Below, one piece after another: positions 55,378 through 64,000 of a stretch of 64,000 bases of DNA; within the stretch, counting starts at the first letter, position 1; each line of letters opens with the position of its first letter. Under the pieces are notes generated by a model. It did not search any database. It saw only the letters and a program-made list of their open reading frames with translations, and was not told the origin of the DNA. A program made the translations under genes and the position numbers. Location of the stretch: positions 1,612,001 to 1,676,000 of the forward strand of contig NZ_CP033918.1 of the NCBI RefSeq assembly GCF_003815675.1, in the 5' to 3' direction. Origin of the DNA: Chryseobacterium sp. G0186 (GTDB lineage Bacteria; Bacteroidota; Bacteroidia; Flavobacteriales; Weeksellaceae).

Positions 55378-56100
55378 ATGCCAAGTTTACCAAAATGGAT
55401 TAATGACACCGTAGAAAATGTATGGTCCTCAAAATTCAAAACCTGTACGGTACTCCATATAGAAAACATCTCTGATCATCTTCGCTGCATACGATTTACT
55501 GCAGACTTGGAAGATGTTCACTTTGAACCTGCATATGCCATTGGAATAAGGATCAACGATAGGGATTTCAGAAATTATTCTCCTTTTAATTTTAATAAGG
55601 AAGCCGGTACTTTTGATGTGGTGTTTCACATTCATGATCCTGAAGCTGTAGGAAGTAATTTTGTCACTCAATTGTCTATTGGAGATTCTGTGAAAATTCT
55701 AATGCCAAGAGGCAAGCGTTTTTTTGAATCTAATGCTAAAATCCATTTTTCCGTAGGTGATGAAACCTCGTTGGGCAGTTCTCTTTCTATTAAGGAGGCT
55801 GTGGAGAAATCCAGTTGCTCTTATATCTGTCTTCATGAACTTGAAGAGCCTGAAGTACTGGAAACTCTCAAGCTCTATGGTTATCACACTCAAAAAAATA
55901 ACACCATGGGCATTATAGAATCGTTAACGGATTTTCTACAGGAGGAAAAACAGGCAATTTATAATAATGATGTTGTTTTTTACCTTACCGGAAATGGGGA
56001 GAAAATGTCATTAATCAGAAAGTTTCTTAAGGCTAAGGAAGTATCTCCTAAATGCATTAAGTCGCAGGCTTACTGGATAAAGGGAAAAAAAGGGCTATAG
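55378..56100 (+). CDS. Siderophore-interacting-protein-like FAD reductase
   Basis: A 240-residue protein with an FAD-binding domain of the SIP/ferredoxin-reductase kind: RNYSPFNF near residue 61 is the flavin-binding Arg-x-Tyr-Ser motif, VVFHIHDP is next, and a C-terminal NAD(P)-binding half ends with the SQAYWIKGKKG typical of SIP proteins. Family members use NAD(P)H to reduce ferric siderophores or flavins in the cytosol. It follows the AraC regulator; a shared unit with the exporter is possible. Confidence 0.8.
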   Translation: MPSLPKWINDTVENVWSSKFKTCTVLHIENISDHLRCIRFTADLEDVHFEPAYAIGIRINDRDFRNYSPFNFNKEAGTFDVVFHIHDPEAVGSNFVTQLSIGDSVKILMPRGKRFFESNAKIHFSVGDETSLGSSLSIKEAVEKSSCSYICLHELEEPEVLETLKLYGYHTQKNNTMGIIESLTDFLQEEKQAIYNNDVVFYLTGNGEKMSLIRKFLKAKEVSPKCIKSQAYWIKGKKGL

Positions 56101-56198
56101 AATTCATCTGTATCTGCAACCTTGCCTACTATTATAAGTTTTGGTAAGGTTGCGGAAAGTACAGATTATTCTCAATTACCATGATGGAAATGACCTTA

Positions 56199-56777
56199 TT
56201 ATTTCAGTTTCATTCCCAATTGTTTCACTTTATTCAGCCACTGAACCCGCTGTTCTTCCTTAGAACCTCTGATGATCCCTAAATAAGTGACCTTAACAGG
56301 TTTTACTCCACAAAATTCCAGTGTTGATTTTTTCAGCTGGTTAACGCTTGGTCTTCCATAGGTAAGGCGATAATACCAACCGGGTTGATCGAGGGTTGTA
56401 ATGATGTGTGCAGTTTTTCCCTTCAACAACTTATCCCACCATACCGAGTTTTCTCTGTATTTATAGGCAAGTCCGGGGAGAAAAAGACGATCTATAAAAC
56501 CTTTCATAAGGGCTGGTAAACCTCCCCACCAGACAGGATGTACCCATACCAAATGATCTGCCCATTGGATGATTTCCCAGGCGTTTAGTAAGTCAGGTTC
56601 CAGCTCCATCCTTTTTTGATAACCGAACTGCAGGTTGGGGTTAAAATTAAGATCACCAATGATGATTTCCTTAATTTCGGCTCCTGATTCTACGGCTCCG
56701 GCTTTGTAAGCAGAAGCTACTCCAAAATTGAATGATTCTTTATTCGGATGCCCGTTGATAATGGCTATTTTTTTCAT
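56199..56777 (-). CDS. NAD(P)H-dependent oxidoreductase, flavodoxin-like (KefF/MdaB-type)
   Basis: A 192-residue cytosolic flavoprotein. The start MKKIAIINGHPNKESFN holds the FMN phosphate loop, and VHPVWWGGLPALMKGFIDR is the family signature. Enzymes of this group reduce quinones or nitro compounds with NAD(P)H. The gene start overlaps the end of the saccharopine-dehydrogenase-like gene by 4 nt (ATGA), so the two are co-translated, with a Crp/Fnr regulator in front. Together they appear to form a three-gene minus-strand operon. Confidence 0.9.
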   Translation of the reverse strand: MKKIAIINGHPNKESFNFGVASAYKAGAVESGAEIKEIIIGDLNFNPNLQFGYQKRMELEPDLLNAWEIIQWADHLVWVHPVWWGGLPALMKGFIDRLFLPGLAYKYRENSVWWDKLLKGKTAHIITTLDQPGWYYRLTYGRPSVNQLKKSTLEFCGVKPVKVTYLGIIRGSKEEQRVQWLNKVKQLGMKLK

Positions 56778-57799
56778 TGTACTACATTAACGTTAATGGT
56801 TTCATAGGCATTAAGCTGCGCCAGTAATGACAAGGGTTCGTGAAGCTGATGACTGAAATACACTTTATTTTCATGGGGATTTCTTAATAGTTCTTCGGTA
56901 TGCAGAACTGCTGATAAAGCAGTTAATTCCGCCTGCCCCTTATCACTCTTCAAGCTTAGTTTTCTATGTCCTGTTTTATCTTTTATAACGATTTCAAAAA
57001 CGGAAATATCTCCATTCCCACTGGATCCGAAAATCATCTTTCTTTCTTTTAATGATAAGATATTAAAGATTCTGAGATACTGAAAACTACCGAGCAGCCA
57101 GGTAATAAACTTAGAGTTATACGTCATCTTAACACTTACATTAGGAACTCTTTCTATTCTGTTTAAAATATAAAGATCCGGAACATCAAAGTTGTAGGCA
57201 CTTCTCTTCCCGATACCAAAGGAAAAATCAAAAGTCTCGGTATCTAAAAAGTGTCTGATGGATGCCGGTTTGTCATTTTTATAATCATGAAAAGGAACCG
57301 CTACATTTTCTGCCATAAAGTGAGCTGAACTCTCCCCTGCCAGATCGTTAACGGAATAATATACAAAAAGCTTCACCTCCTGCACATCATTTGAATCCTG
57401 AGAAAGTGTATTCACCAATCCCGGCACAATTCCACCCATCCATCCGGAACTGAATACTATCCTGCTGCTTACCTCTGCTTTTTCTGCTATATTATAGGCT
57501 TTTACAAGATCGGGAGTTGGCTTTGTAATATCTAAATAGTCAATGTTATTTTCAATGGCATATCGAAGAATATGATCAGATTTATCATTCACTGATAGAA
57601 TGATCAGATCTATTTTTTTTTCAGAAATCACCTGAAAAGAAGTAGGATCTGTTACATCAATTGTAAGATCCTGAGCTGTTTTCCCTCCTTTTCTTCCACC
57701 GATAAAAATAGTAAGGTGAGGATTTCTTGTCTTCAAAATACGGGCGATTGTTTTGCCCACTAATCCATTTCCTCCAATAATAAGAATATTATGCTCCAT
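56774..57799 (-). CDS. Saccharopine dehydrogenase-like NAD(P)-binding protein
   Basis: From ATG 57799 (MEHNILIIGGNGLVGK) it encodes about 341 residues; the frame extends to a TTG at 57838 and an ATG at 57829, but the Rossmann motif GGNGLVG starts right after 57799. The protein has the Rossmann fold and the SSGWMGGIVPGLVN segment seen in the saccharopine-dehydrogenase/homospermidine-synthase-like family. Substrate unknown. It is coupled to the flavodoxin-like oxidoreductase downstream. Confidence 0.78.
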   Translation of the reverse strand: MEHNILIIGGNGLVGKTIARILKTRNPHLTIFIGGRKGGKTAQDLTIDVTDPTSFQVISEKKIDLIILSVNDKSDHILRYAIENNIDYLDITKPTPDLVKAYNIAEKAEVSSRIVFSSGWMGGIVPGLVNTLSQDSNDVQEVKLFVYYSVNDLAGESSAHFMAENVAVPFHDYKNDKPASIRHFLDTETFDFSFGIGKRSAYNFDVPDLYILNRIERVPNVSVKMTYNSKFITWLLGSFQYLRIFNILSLKERKMIFGSSGNGDISVFEIVIKDKTGHRKLSLKSDKGQAELTALSAVLHTEELLRNPHENKVYFSHQLHEPLSLLAQLNAYETINVNVVQ

Positions 57800-57854
57800 A
57801 TGTTTTTTTTTTACAAAATTATAGAGCATACAAACCAATCAACAGGACAAATGT

Positions 57855-58421
57855 CTAAAAAGAAATTTCCTTTCTGATACGGCTTAAATGTCGTTGTGTA
57901 ATTCCAAGATAGGAAGCAAGATACTGTAGCGGAATCTTTTGAATATAGTCCGGATAATTCTCAAGAAGAGCTTTGTATCGCTGAGAGGCACTGTCTCTCT
58001 GAAGCTGAAAAAATCGGTTCTCCAATTCAAGATATTCCTGCTCAGCAATGGTTTTTAAAAACTTGGTCCAGTTAAGATCATCCTTTACAAGGGTATCCAT
58101 GGCCTCTTTTTTAAGAATCAACAGTTCTGCATCGTTAATAGCCTGCATGTTTTCTTTACTGAGACAATCAGAAATAAATGATGAATATGCGGCCATCATT
58201 GTATTGGGAAACCTGAAACAATAGGTCATGTCCTTTCCATCATCAGAAATATAGAAAGAACGGAAGATTCCCGACTTAATGAATGCCACTTCTTTACATC
58301 TTTCACCCTCTTGTATGAAGTAGTCATTTTTACTTACTTTCCTAAGCTCGAACAGCTTTAAAAACTCCTCAATCTCATTTTCTGAAAACAGATTAAAGCT
58401 TTGAAAAAAATCCTGTACCAT
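57855..58421 (-). CDS. Crp/Fnr-family transcriptional regulator
   Basis: A 188-residue regulator with a cyclic-nucleotide-binding-like domain (residues about 25-115, YFIQEGERCKEVAFIKSG) and a C-terminal HTH (LQYLASYLGITQRHLSRIRKE). No Arg/Ser cAMP pocket is obvious, so it may respond to another signal. It is 55 nt upstream of the saccharopine-dehydrogenase-like ATG on the same strand and probably regulates the two downstream enzymes. A hairpin lies in its leader. Confidence 0.9.
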   Translation of the reverse strand: MVQDFFQSFNLFSENEIEEFLKLFELRKVSKNDYFIQEGERCKEVAFIKSGIFRSFYISDDGKDMTYCFRFPNTMMAAYSSFISDCLSKENMQAINDAELLILKKEAMDTLVKDDLNWTKFLKTIAEQEYLELENRFFQLQRDSASQRYKALLENYPDYIQKIPLQYLASYLGITQRHLSRIRKEISF

Positions 58422-58471
58422 CTGGCGAAAATAAAGAAAGAAATGGAAACTGATAATAGATTAATAAAAAA

Positions 58472-58492
58472 ATCATCCCAGAGTGGGATGAT
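58472..58492 (-). terminator. Hairpin upstream of the Crp/Fnr gene
   Basis: Stem ATCATCCCA / TGGGATGAT with GAG loop; on the minus strand it is followed by a T run. It may be a second terminator for the aminopeptidase gene or an attenuator for the regulator. Confidence 0.7.
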
Positions 58493-58627
58493 CAACCGTT
58501 TTGAATTTACTAAGTTATTGTATGAAGATATGAATGATGTTTTGTTATCACAAAGATAAACACAGTCTACTTTCCTTTCATCAGGGGAATCCCTAAGATT
58601 TTATCCGTAAAAATACGGTTGTATAAA

Positions 58628-58664
58628 AGCTAAAGCCCTGCAAGAAACTTACAGGACTTTAGCT
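58628..58664 (-). terminator. Terminator of the aminopeptidase gene
   Basis: AGCTAAAGCCCTG / CAGGACTTTAGCT, one mismatch, 11-nt loop, T-rich tail on the minus strand. It lies 80 nt after the aminopeptidase stop. Confidence 0.7.
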
Positions 58665-58743
58665 TATCTAACAATATTTTGTTTATAATCAGGGATTAAG
58701 CTCAATATCTAGATGATTATTGGCTTTATTCCTTATTCCTTTA

Positions 58744-60513
58744 TTAAAGCGGGCTTACCAATTGTAGGAACCAGTCTTTAACTTCGCCCTCCAAGTGAGG
58801 AGCCAGTTTGTCTTCACAAGTCTTATGGTAATCATTCAGCCATGCAATTTCCTGTTCTGAAAGAATCTCTTTCACCACAGTATCCTTAAAGAAAGGGCAG
58901 AATGTCAATGTTTCAAATTCATAGAAAGTTCCGTGAATTGTTTTCTCTGCTTCTTTTACTGCAATAAGGTTCTCATGACGGATTCCGTATTGCCCTTCAA
59001 GATAGTATCCGGGTTCGTTGGAACAAACCATTCCCGGAAGAAGATCTTGTGGATTCAAATCTTTTCTGATATTTTGCGGTCCTTCGTGCACATTCATGAA
59101 GCTTCCTACCCCATGTCCTGTTCCGTGGTTGAAGTCTTTTCCTTCCATCCATAACGGAAGTCTTGCAATAGCATCAAGGTGTACTCCTTTTGTTCCTTTC
59201 GGGAATTTCACCATGGATAAACGGATCAACCCCTGTAATACCAATGTTGAATTTCTTTTAAACTCTTCAGATGGCGTTCCCAGTGCAAAAGTTCTCGTAA
59301 TATCTGTAGTTCCTTCAAGGTACTGACCTCCTGAATCTACCAGAATAGTTGCCTCATTGGTTACTTCCTTACTTCCCTCTTTCTTTGCAGAATAGTGCAT
59401 AATAGCCCCATTATCTTTATAACCGATGATGGAACCGAAACTTTCTCCTACAAAGTTTTCTCCTGCAGCACGGAATTCTCTCAGTTTTTCCCCGATAGAA
59501 TATTCGTTCATAGCTTCTTTTCCTGCATTATGGGTTAGCCAGTAAAGGAACTTCACCATAGCAACACCATCTCTCACCATTACTTTTCTGAACCCTCCCA
59601 ATTCAGCTTCATTTTTCTGAGCTTTCATTAGATTTCCGGGAACCGGAGCCTTAATGAATTGATTATCTGCTTTTAATGTTTCAAAAATCTGCTGATTGCT
59701 GTTGGGAGAAACCAAAACTTTTTCGTTTTTGAATGCTTTCAGATAGTTATAAAACTCTTCGTAAGGCATCATTTTTACAAAGGAATCATCCATTTGTTTT
59801 CTTGCCTCTACTTCAAGTTTGTCCAGTCCTGTAAATAGAACGGCATCATTTTTAGTAATGACGATATATCCTAAAAATACAGGATTGCTTTCTACATCGC
59901 TTCCTCTCAGGTTAGACGTCCATGCTACATCATCCAGACTTGAAATGATATGAACAGTTGCTTCCTGCTCTTCCATTTTTTGACGGATTGCAGACAATTT
60001 ATCAGTCACAGATTTTCCGGCTCTTTCTACAGGATGTACAAAGATTGGATTAGTGGATGGGGTTCCTCTTTCTGTCCAAACCTCCTTTAAAAGAGGAATA
60101 TCAGCAAGGGTAATATTTTTTGAATTAAATTTTTGAGAAAGTAGTTCCCAGTTGGCATTAGAAGCGGCTAAAGCATTAACAGCCACTTTACCTCCGGCAG
60201 GAATTTCCGAGATGATCCAATCGATATAATTGGGAGTTCCCTCTATTCCATCTTTGAAAAGGTCGATTCCTGAATCTTCCAATTCAATAGCTGCCTGTGT
60301 AAAATATCTTCCGTCTGTCCAAAGTCCGGCTTTATCCTTGGTAATTACCACAAATCCGGCAGAACCCATGAATCCTGAAAGCCAAGCTCTCTCCTGCCAT
60401 TCTTTAGGAAGATACTCACTCATATGCGGATCTGCAGAATATACTATAAATGCATCAACATTATTCTTCTGCATTTCTTCACGAAGCGCAGCAACTTTTT
60501 CCTTTGAAGTCAT
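58744..60513 (-). CDS. Aminopeptidase P family (Xaa-Pro aminopeptidase)
   Basis: A 589-residue peptidase of family M24B. Two N-terminal creatinase-like domains (about 1-125 and 155-300) precede the pita-bread catalytic domain. Metal ligands appear in LVDSGGQYLEGTTDITRTF (two Asp), HGTGHGVGSFMNVHEGP (His), CSNEPGYY (Glu) and GIRHENL (Glu). It removes the first residue from peptides with proline at position 2, using two metal ions. No signal peptide, so cytosolic. The three-domain length is normal for this subclass. Single gene with its own terminator. Confidence 0.93.
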   Translation of the reverse strand: MTSKEKVAALREEMQKNNVDAFIVYSADPHMSEYLPKEWQERAWLSGFMGSAGFVVITKDKAGLWTDGRYFTQAAIELEDSGIDLFKDGIEGTPNYIDWIISEIPAGGKVAVNALAASNANWELLSQKFNSKNITLADIPLLKEVWTERGTPSTNPIFVHPVERAGKSVTDKLSAIRQKMEEQEATVHIISSLDDVAWTSNLRGSDVESNPVFLGYIVITKNDAVLFTGLDKLEVEARKQMDDSFVKMMPYEEFYNYLKAFKNEKVLVSPNSNQQIFETLKADNQFIKAPVPGNLMKAQKNEAELGGFRKVMVRDGVAMVKFLYWLTHNAGKEAMNEYSIGEKLREFRAAGENFVGESFGSIIGYKDNGAIMHYSAKKEGSKEVTNEATILVDSGGQYLEGTTDITRTFALGTPSEEFKRNSTLVLQGLIRLSMVKFPKGTKGVHLDAIARLPLWMEGKDFNHGTGHGVGSFMNVHEGPQNIRKDLNPQDLLPGMVCSNEPGYYLEGQYGIRHENLIAVKEAEKTIHGTFYEFETLTFCPFFKDTVVKEILSEQEIAWLNDYHKTCEDKLAPHLEGEVKDWFLQLVSPL

Positions 60514-60921
60514 TCTTTTCTTTTTTAAACACCGAAAGTTACGAAAAATTTAAAGTCAAAGACTTAAATCAACACCCTATTTTTCAGTAACAGACTGTTA
60601 TTTTTTCTTTACTCATCATGGATGACCTTACCATCATGAAAATATTAAATATGTAGATTACTTTACCATGAATACTCAATGTTTACGAACTGCCATTAAG
60701 CTTTTGAAAATATGTGATTATCATGTAAATATTACAATTGGAGGAGCGAAAATTCAAAGAATTTTTGACGGGGTGGTTTTAGAAAAAACACATATAAAAT
60801 CAATTTAAAATTGAAAAATTTCAACAAATTTTAATTAAAAATAGAACATCTTACATACCACAAAACGATTTAATTATTAAAATAATAAGTTTTTGGAAAG
60901 ATTATTGCTGCATTCTACCAT
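60514..60921. other. Intergenic region with one doubtful small ORF
   Basis: The region is AT-rich. A 46-codon ORF at 60668-60808 on the plus strand reads MNTQCLRTAIKLLKICDYHV then a GGAK stretch. It has no recognisable motif or strong ribosome site, so it is not annotated as a gene. No repeat or RNA was seen. Confidence 0.35.
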
Positions 60922-61359
60922 ATGAAACAGCAAAATTACAATAACCACAGGAAATTTTATCCGCCACATCATTTTATCTATCTTCCTCTACTGATCTTAT
61001 TGGAGCTATTCGGAATCTATAAAATAGGGAATGATCCCAGTAATACATTGATATGGAGCTTATTTTCCATTGTAATCTTTCTGCTTTTTTACCTGGCATT
61101 TATGACCAGGCAGCATTATGCATTAGGACTTCAGAACCGTATGGTGGTTCTTGAGTTCCGGCAACGGTACTTTGAGATTTTCAATAAAAGATCTGATGAA
61201 ACGGTTGAAAAATTGAGATTTGATCAGATTGCAGCCCTGAGGTTTACGCATGATGATGAATTCAAGGAGCTTTTATATAAGGCTCTTCATGAAAATATTT
61301 CCGGAGATGAAATTAAAAGGTCTATTAAAAACTGGAAAGCTGACCATCTCAGAATTTAA
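60922..61359 (+). CDS. DUF6526-like small membrane protein
   Basis: A 145-residue protein with two membrane segments (about 18-33 and 42-62), followed by a soluble C-terminal part with the EVEKLRFDQIAALRFTHDDEF-type sequence (KLRFDQIAALRFTHDDEF). It fits the DUF6526 family widespread in Bacteroidetes; no function is known. A 24-nt gap separates it from a small lipoprotein gene. Confidence 0.7.
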   Translation: MKQQNYNNHRKFYPPHHFIYLPLLILLELFGIYKIGNDPSNTLIWSLFSIVIFLLFYLAFMTRQHYALGLQNRMVVLEFRQRYFEIFNKRSDETVEKLRFDQIAALRFTHDDEFKELLYKALHENISGDEIKRSIKNWKADHLRI

Positions 61360-61383
61360 TATACACCAATACAATATATATTT

Positions 61384-61551
61384 ATGAAAAAGTGGAGCCT
61401 TTACAGTATAGTGACATTCAGCCTGTTAACCTTAACAAGCTGTGAAGCTGTAGGAACAATCTTTAAGGCCGGGATGTGGTGGGGAATATTCTTAGTCTGT
61501 GTAATAGTTGTGATTCTTTTACTGATTTTTTCGAGGGGTAAAAACTCTTAA
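61384..61551 (+). CDS. Small lipoprotein with transmembrane segment, 55 aa
   Basis: The ATG at 61384 opens a 55-residue ORF. MKKWSLYSIVTFSLLTLTSC gives a lipobox Cys at residue 20, and GMWWGIFLVCVIVVILLLIF is a transmembrane helix. The short sequence SCEAVGTIFKAGMWWG occurs in many Bacteroidetes genomes by my recollection. It lies 9 nt before the topoisomerase start. Function unknown. Confidence 0.7.
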   Translation: MKKWSLYSIVTFSLLTLTSCEAVGTIFKAGMWWGIFLVCVIVVILLLIFSRGKNS

Positions 61552-61560
61552 CCATGCTCT

Positions 61561-62667
61561 ATGGAGAAGAATACAGATTTAGAGATTATTTCTCACCTGA
61601 GGCCATCAAAGATTGTGAGAATCATGAAAGATCCGGAAGCTTCTGCAAAGGCGGTACATCTCGTATATACCACCGATGCAGAAACCACCGGAATTACACG
61701 CAGAAAAACAGGAAAGAAATATTCCTATTATAAAGAGGGTGAAAAAATAAAAGACAAAGATGAGATTACCAGAATCAACAAGCTCGTCATTCCTCCGGCA
61801 TGGGAAAACGTCTGGATCTGTGCCTTAGAAAACGGACATCTTCAGGCAACAGGTTTGGATGCAAAGAGAAGAAAACAGTATCGCTATCACTCTTTGTGGA
61901 GTGCCCTGAGAAATCATACAAAATTTTACAGACTGCTTCAGTTTGGATATGCGTTACCGGATATCCGTCTTCACCTTGAACAGGATCTGGCATTGAGAAA
62001 TTTTGAAAAAAGAAAGCTATTGGCTCTCGTTGTCAGTCTTATGCAAAGAACCAATATCCGCATCGGTAACAATATATATGAAAAACTGTATGGTTCTTTT
62101 GGACTTACTACTTTAAAGGATAAACATGTAAAAATTAAAGGTCAAAAAATAACCTTTTCATTTAAGGGAAAGAAAGGTATCATGCATCAGATTGATCTCA
62201 GAAGCAAAAGATTGGCAAGGCTCGTACAAAAATGCAAGGATATTCCGGGAAAGGAGCTTTTTCAATATCTGGATGATGAGGGAAACCGACACTCCATAGA
62301 TTCAGGGATGGTAAATGACTATATCCGGGAAATAAGTGGTGAGGATTTTACTGCCAAAGATTTCAGAACATGGTCCGGAACTGTAAGTGCCCTGATTGCT
62401 TTTAAGGAAATAGGATATGCAGAAAGTGACAATGAATATAAAAAGAAAGTTAAGGAAGCCCTGGACATTGTTGCCGAAAATCTGGGAAATACCTCTGCAG
62501 TCTGCAAAAAATACTATGTTCATCCCTTGGTCATTAATCTTTACGAAAATAATACAATCAAAAAATACCTTGATGAGCTGGAAGTCATTGAAAAAAATGA
62601 TGGAAAAACCGACCTTACCCAAGAGGAAAAACTTGTTCTCAAAATTCTTGAAAACGAAAAAATGTAG
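61561..62667 (+). CDS. DNA topoisomerase IB
   Basis: A 368-residue type IB topoisomerase of the bacterial/poxvirus kind. The N-terminal domain (about 1-90) ends with LVIPPAWENVWICA. The catalytic part has the Arg of RTNIRIGN, a Lys in KIKGQKITFSFKGKKG, the DFRTWSGTVSAL motif with its Arg/His-like positions, and the nucleophile Tyr in VCKKYYVHP. It relaxes supercoiled DNA without ATP by a 3'-phosphotyrosyl intermediate. The last 30 residues are a Lys/Glu tail. It follows the small lipoprotein by 9 nt. Confidence 0.93.
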   Translation: MEKNTDLEIISHLRPSKIVRIMKDPEASAKAVHLVYTTDAETTGITRRKTGKKYSYYKEGEKIKDKDEITRINKLVIPPAWENVWICALENGHLQATGLDAKRRKQYRYHSLWSALRNHTKFYRLLQFGYALPDIRLHLEQDLALRNFEKRKLLALVVSLMQRTNIRIGNNIYEKLYGSFGLTTLKDKHVKIKGQKITFSFKGKKGIMHQIDLRSKRLARLVQKCKDIPGKELFQYLDDEGNRHSIDSGMVNDYIREISGEDFTAKDFRTWSGTVSALIAFKEIGYAESDNEYKKKVKEALDIVAENLGNTSAVCKKYYVHPLVINLYENNTIKKYLDELEVIEKNDGKTDLTQEEKLVLKILENEKM

Positions 62668-62793
62668 AAAACAGAAATGTGAATACTCAATCTGTTTTAT
62701 CCCCCTCTTCATTCATTTTTGCCCTACATTTAATCTCTGATAATCTTATCACATTTATTATTGACTGACAGTAATTACATCATTTTCAAAATT

Positions 62794-63681
62794 TTAAACT
62801 GAAACCCTGTTCTTTAAAAACTGTGTCCTATATTCTTTGGGGGTAATTCCTGCAATTTTTTTGAAAAGCTGGGTAAAGTGAGAAGCGGTATGAAAATTCA
62901 GTTCATAGGCAATTTCTGCAATATCTTTACTGGAATGAAGCAATGCTTTACTGTAATTAATATCAATTTCGTTGATCCACTGCTTAGGAGATTTTTGGGT
63001 TACACTTTTTACGCATTTATTCAGATAGCTTTCTGTTACAGATAATTTATCAGCATAGTATGCCACCCGTTTTTCCCCAACATGATATTTGAATAAAAGA
63101 TCCCTGAACTGAAGAGACAGTTCCATCGGGCGTGTAGCCGATTTGTGATGATTATCTGAATCTGTACTCAGTATTTTGATCAGAATAAGGTGAAGCATGG
63201 TCACCACCACATCATTAATATTAAGATTATTGAGCCATAATTCCTGTTCCATAATAGGAAGAAGCTGGGTAATGGTTCCATACGTTAAGCTATCAAGATT
63301 CAGGAAAGGGGTCATGAAAAAAATGCTGCTTTTATGTTTGGGCAGCTCCTGTTCGGACAGAATATTATTTTCATAAGCCAGAAAAAAACCTTCAATATCA
63401 TCGGACAGTTCTACGGTGGCCGTTATGGTTCCTTGTTTAATGAAAATTACGCCTCCTTTTTCAGCACGATATTCCTTATTCTCAAGGTACTGCTTAATAT
63501 GCCCGTTGGTAATGAAAATAATAAAGTTGAACGTTGTACGGTATGGAATGACCGGCATCAGGATTCCTTTAAGATAGTTTTCTATCCGGTAAAGCTGTAT
63601 ATCCGCATTATTAGCTAATATTTTCTCCGTGATATTCGGCAGAAAGAGTTTTTTGTATTGAAAATTGGATAATACTTCCAT
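62794..63681 (-). CDS. AraC-family transcriptional regulator
   Basis: A 295-residue protein with a sensor domain (about 1-190) and a C-terminal pair of HTHs (YYADKLSVTESYLNKCVKSVTQ and IAEIAYELNFHTASHFTQLF) of the AraC class. The upstream leader (63682-63783) lies next to the 7-bp microsatellite. It is transcribed in the same direction as the TonB-dependent receptor tail to the right. Target and effector unknown. Confidence 0.9.
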   Translation of the reverse strand: MEVLSNFQYKKLFLPNITEKILANNADIQLYRIENYLKGILMPVIPYRTTFNFIIFITNGHIKQYLENKEYRAEKGGVIFIKQGTITATVELSDDIEGFFLAYENNILSEQELPKHKSSIFFMTPFLNLDSLTYGTITQLLPIMEQELWLNNLNINDVVVTMLHLILIKILSTDSDNHHKSATRPMELSLQFRDLLFKYHVGEKRVAYYADKLSVTESYLNKCVKSVTQKSPKQWINEIDINYSKALLHSSKDIAEIAYELNFHTASHFTQLFKKIAGITPKEYRTQFLKNRVSV

Positions 63682-63783
63682 GGTAAATTGATTATTACAA
63701 ATTTAATGCTGAAATTGAATACTTGGCTGTTTTTGTAAAATGTAGGGTGTACAAAGTATAATGTATAGTAGTCTTTTAAAGGA

Positions 63784-63877
63784 TTACATTATACATTATA
63801 CATTATACATTATACATTATACATTATACATTATACATTATACATTATACATTATACATTATACATTATACATTATA
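63784..63877. repeat. 7-bp microsatellite (ACATTAT)n, about 13 copies
   Basis: The unit ACATTAT is repeated without interruption over about 94 bp. It lies between the stop of the TonB-dependent receptor and the AraC start (about 100 nt upstream of that start). A 7-bp unit changes spacing by non-integer helical turns, so copy-number change could tune AraC expression; this is inferred. Confidence 0.9.
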
Positions 63878-64000
63878 CTAAAACTTATAATACACTCCCA
63901 TTCTCACTCCAAACGGACTTCCCGGGGTATAGGTAAGGTCTGTAACAGGCTCTGCTTCTCCTTTCAGCTGGGTTTCCGTTGCAAACTGGGCTTCATTCCA
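63878..64000 (-). CDS. TonB-dependent receptor, C-terminal end only
   Basis: The minus strand is open from 64000 to a TAG at 63878-63880 (40 codons). The end reads PVTDLTYTPGSP then FGVRMGVYYKF. A last beta-strand closing on an aromatic residue (Phe) is the hallmark of outer-membrane beta-barrels, and the pattern with PGSPFGVRMG is typical of TonB-dependent receptors in Flavobacteriia. The ligand cannot be inferred because most of the gene is missing. Confidence 0.75.
   Translation of the reverse strand, partial: WNEAQFATETQLKGEAEPVTDLTYTPGSPFGVRMGVYYKF

Noticed and set aside
56116..56156. Inverted GCAACCTT/AAGGTTGC near the end of the SIP-like gene as a terminator
   Set aside because: The stem is interrupted and no T run follows on either strand; convergent-end structure possible but not called.
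60668..60808. 46-codon ORF with a GG pair, considered as another peptide precursor
   Set aside because: No leader-like region, no modification enzyme nearby and no ribosome-binding or promoter signal.
63784..63877. Short regular repeat as a CRISPR-like array
   Set aside because: A 7-bp unit repeated without spacers is a microsatellite.

Overview
The window looks like a chromosome segment from a flavobacterium, most likely Chryseobacterium or a close relative. The pointers are AT-rich intergenic DNA, Bacteroidetes-type promoters (TTG, then TAnnTTTG about 20 bp later), a PKD-rich secreted adhesin, a TonB-dependent receptor tail, an alpha-2-macroglobulin and an IS1182-family insertion sequence. 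The genus is inferred from gene content only.

Left part (1-11000): the start of a giant PKD-type surface protein on the minus strand, running off the window. Next comes a compact minus-strand operon of a 57-residue RiPP-like precursor (6224-6397), a candidate HExxH-type peptide beta-hydroxylase with HQxxH instead of HExxH, and a secreted TPR protein. It has its own promoter and a hairpin between precursor and enzyme. A divergent GT-C-like membrane protein, a secreted glutaminase and a complete IS1182-type element follow.

Centre (11227-29677): an 18 kb biosynthetic operon. It encodes a 2346-residue synthase (two nitronate-monooxygenase/PfaD-like domains, KS, AT, two ACPs, KR), a second synthase (KS, AT-like, DH, fused phosphopantetheinyl transferase), a discrete ACP, an alpha/beta hydrolase, a tandem-duplicated glycosyltransferase, two condensation-fold acyltransferases and a small membrane protein. 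The set suggests a PUFA/heterocyst-glycolipid-like chain that is released, glycosylated and acylated. The leader is unusual: a promoter, a 12+12 bp inverted repeat, a 49-codon ORF that copies the first 16 residues of the synthase, and a nested hairpin.

Right-centre (29743-40753): a class II Fic protein, a small XRE regulator, an orphan 168-residue protein, a RipA-like membrane protein, a lipid acyltransferase and a three-gene GTPase operon (membrane protein, P-loop GTPase, coiled-coil tail-anchored protein) that resembles GTPase-centred conflict systems. Tandem arrays lie at 32315-33096 and 36232-37360, with a third at 50585-51450. They share a 13-bp word and a hairpin whose stem sequence differs between arrays while pairing is kept. 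Two 125-bp MITE-like elements lie at 34371 and 34681.

Right part (41016-64000): an alpha-2-macroglobulin with a TonB-plug-like insertion and its MORN-like partner, small secreted proteins and lipoproteins, a serine beta-lactamase-like hydrolase, regulators (XRE, AraC twice, Crp/Fnr), LysE-type exporter, SIP-type flavoprotein, NAD(P)H oxidoreductase, saccharopine-dehydrogenase-like protein, aminopeptidase P, topoisomerase IB, a 7-bp microsatellite and the 3' end of a TonB-dependent receptor. No rRNA, tRNA or CRISPR array was seen.
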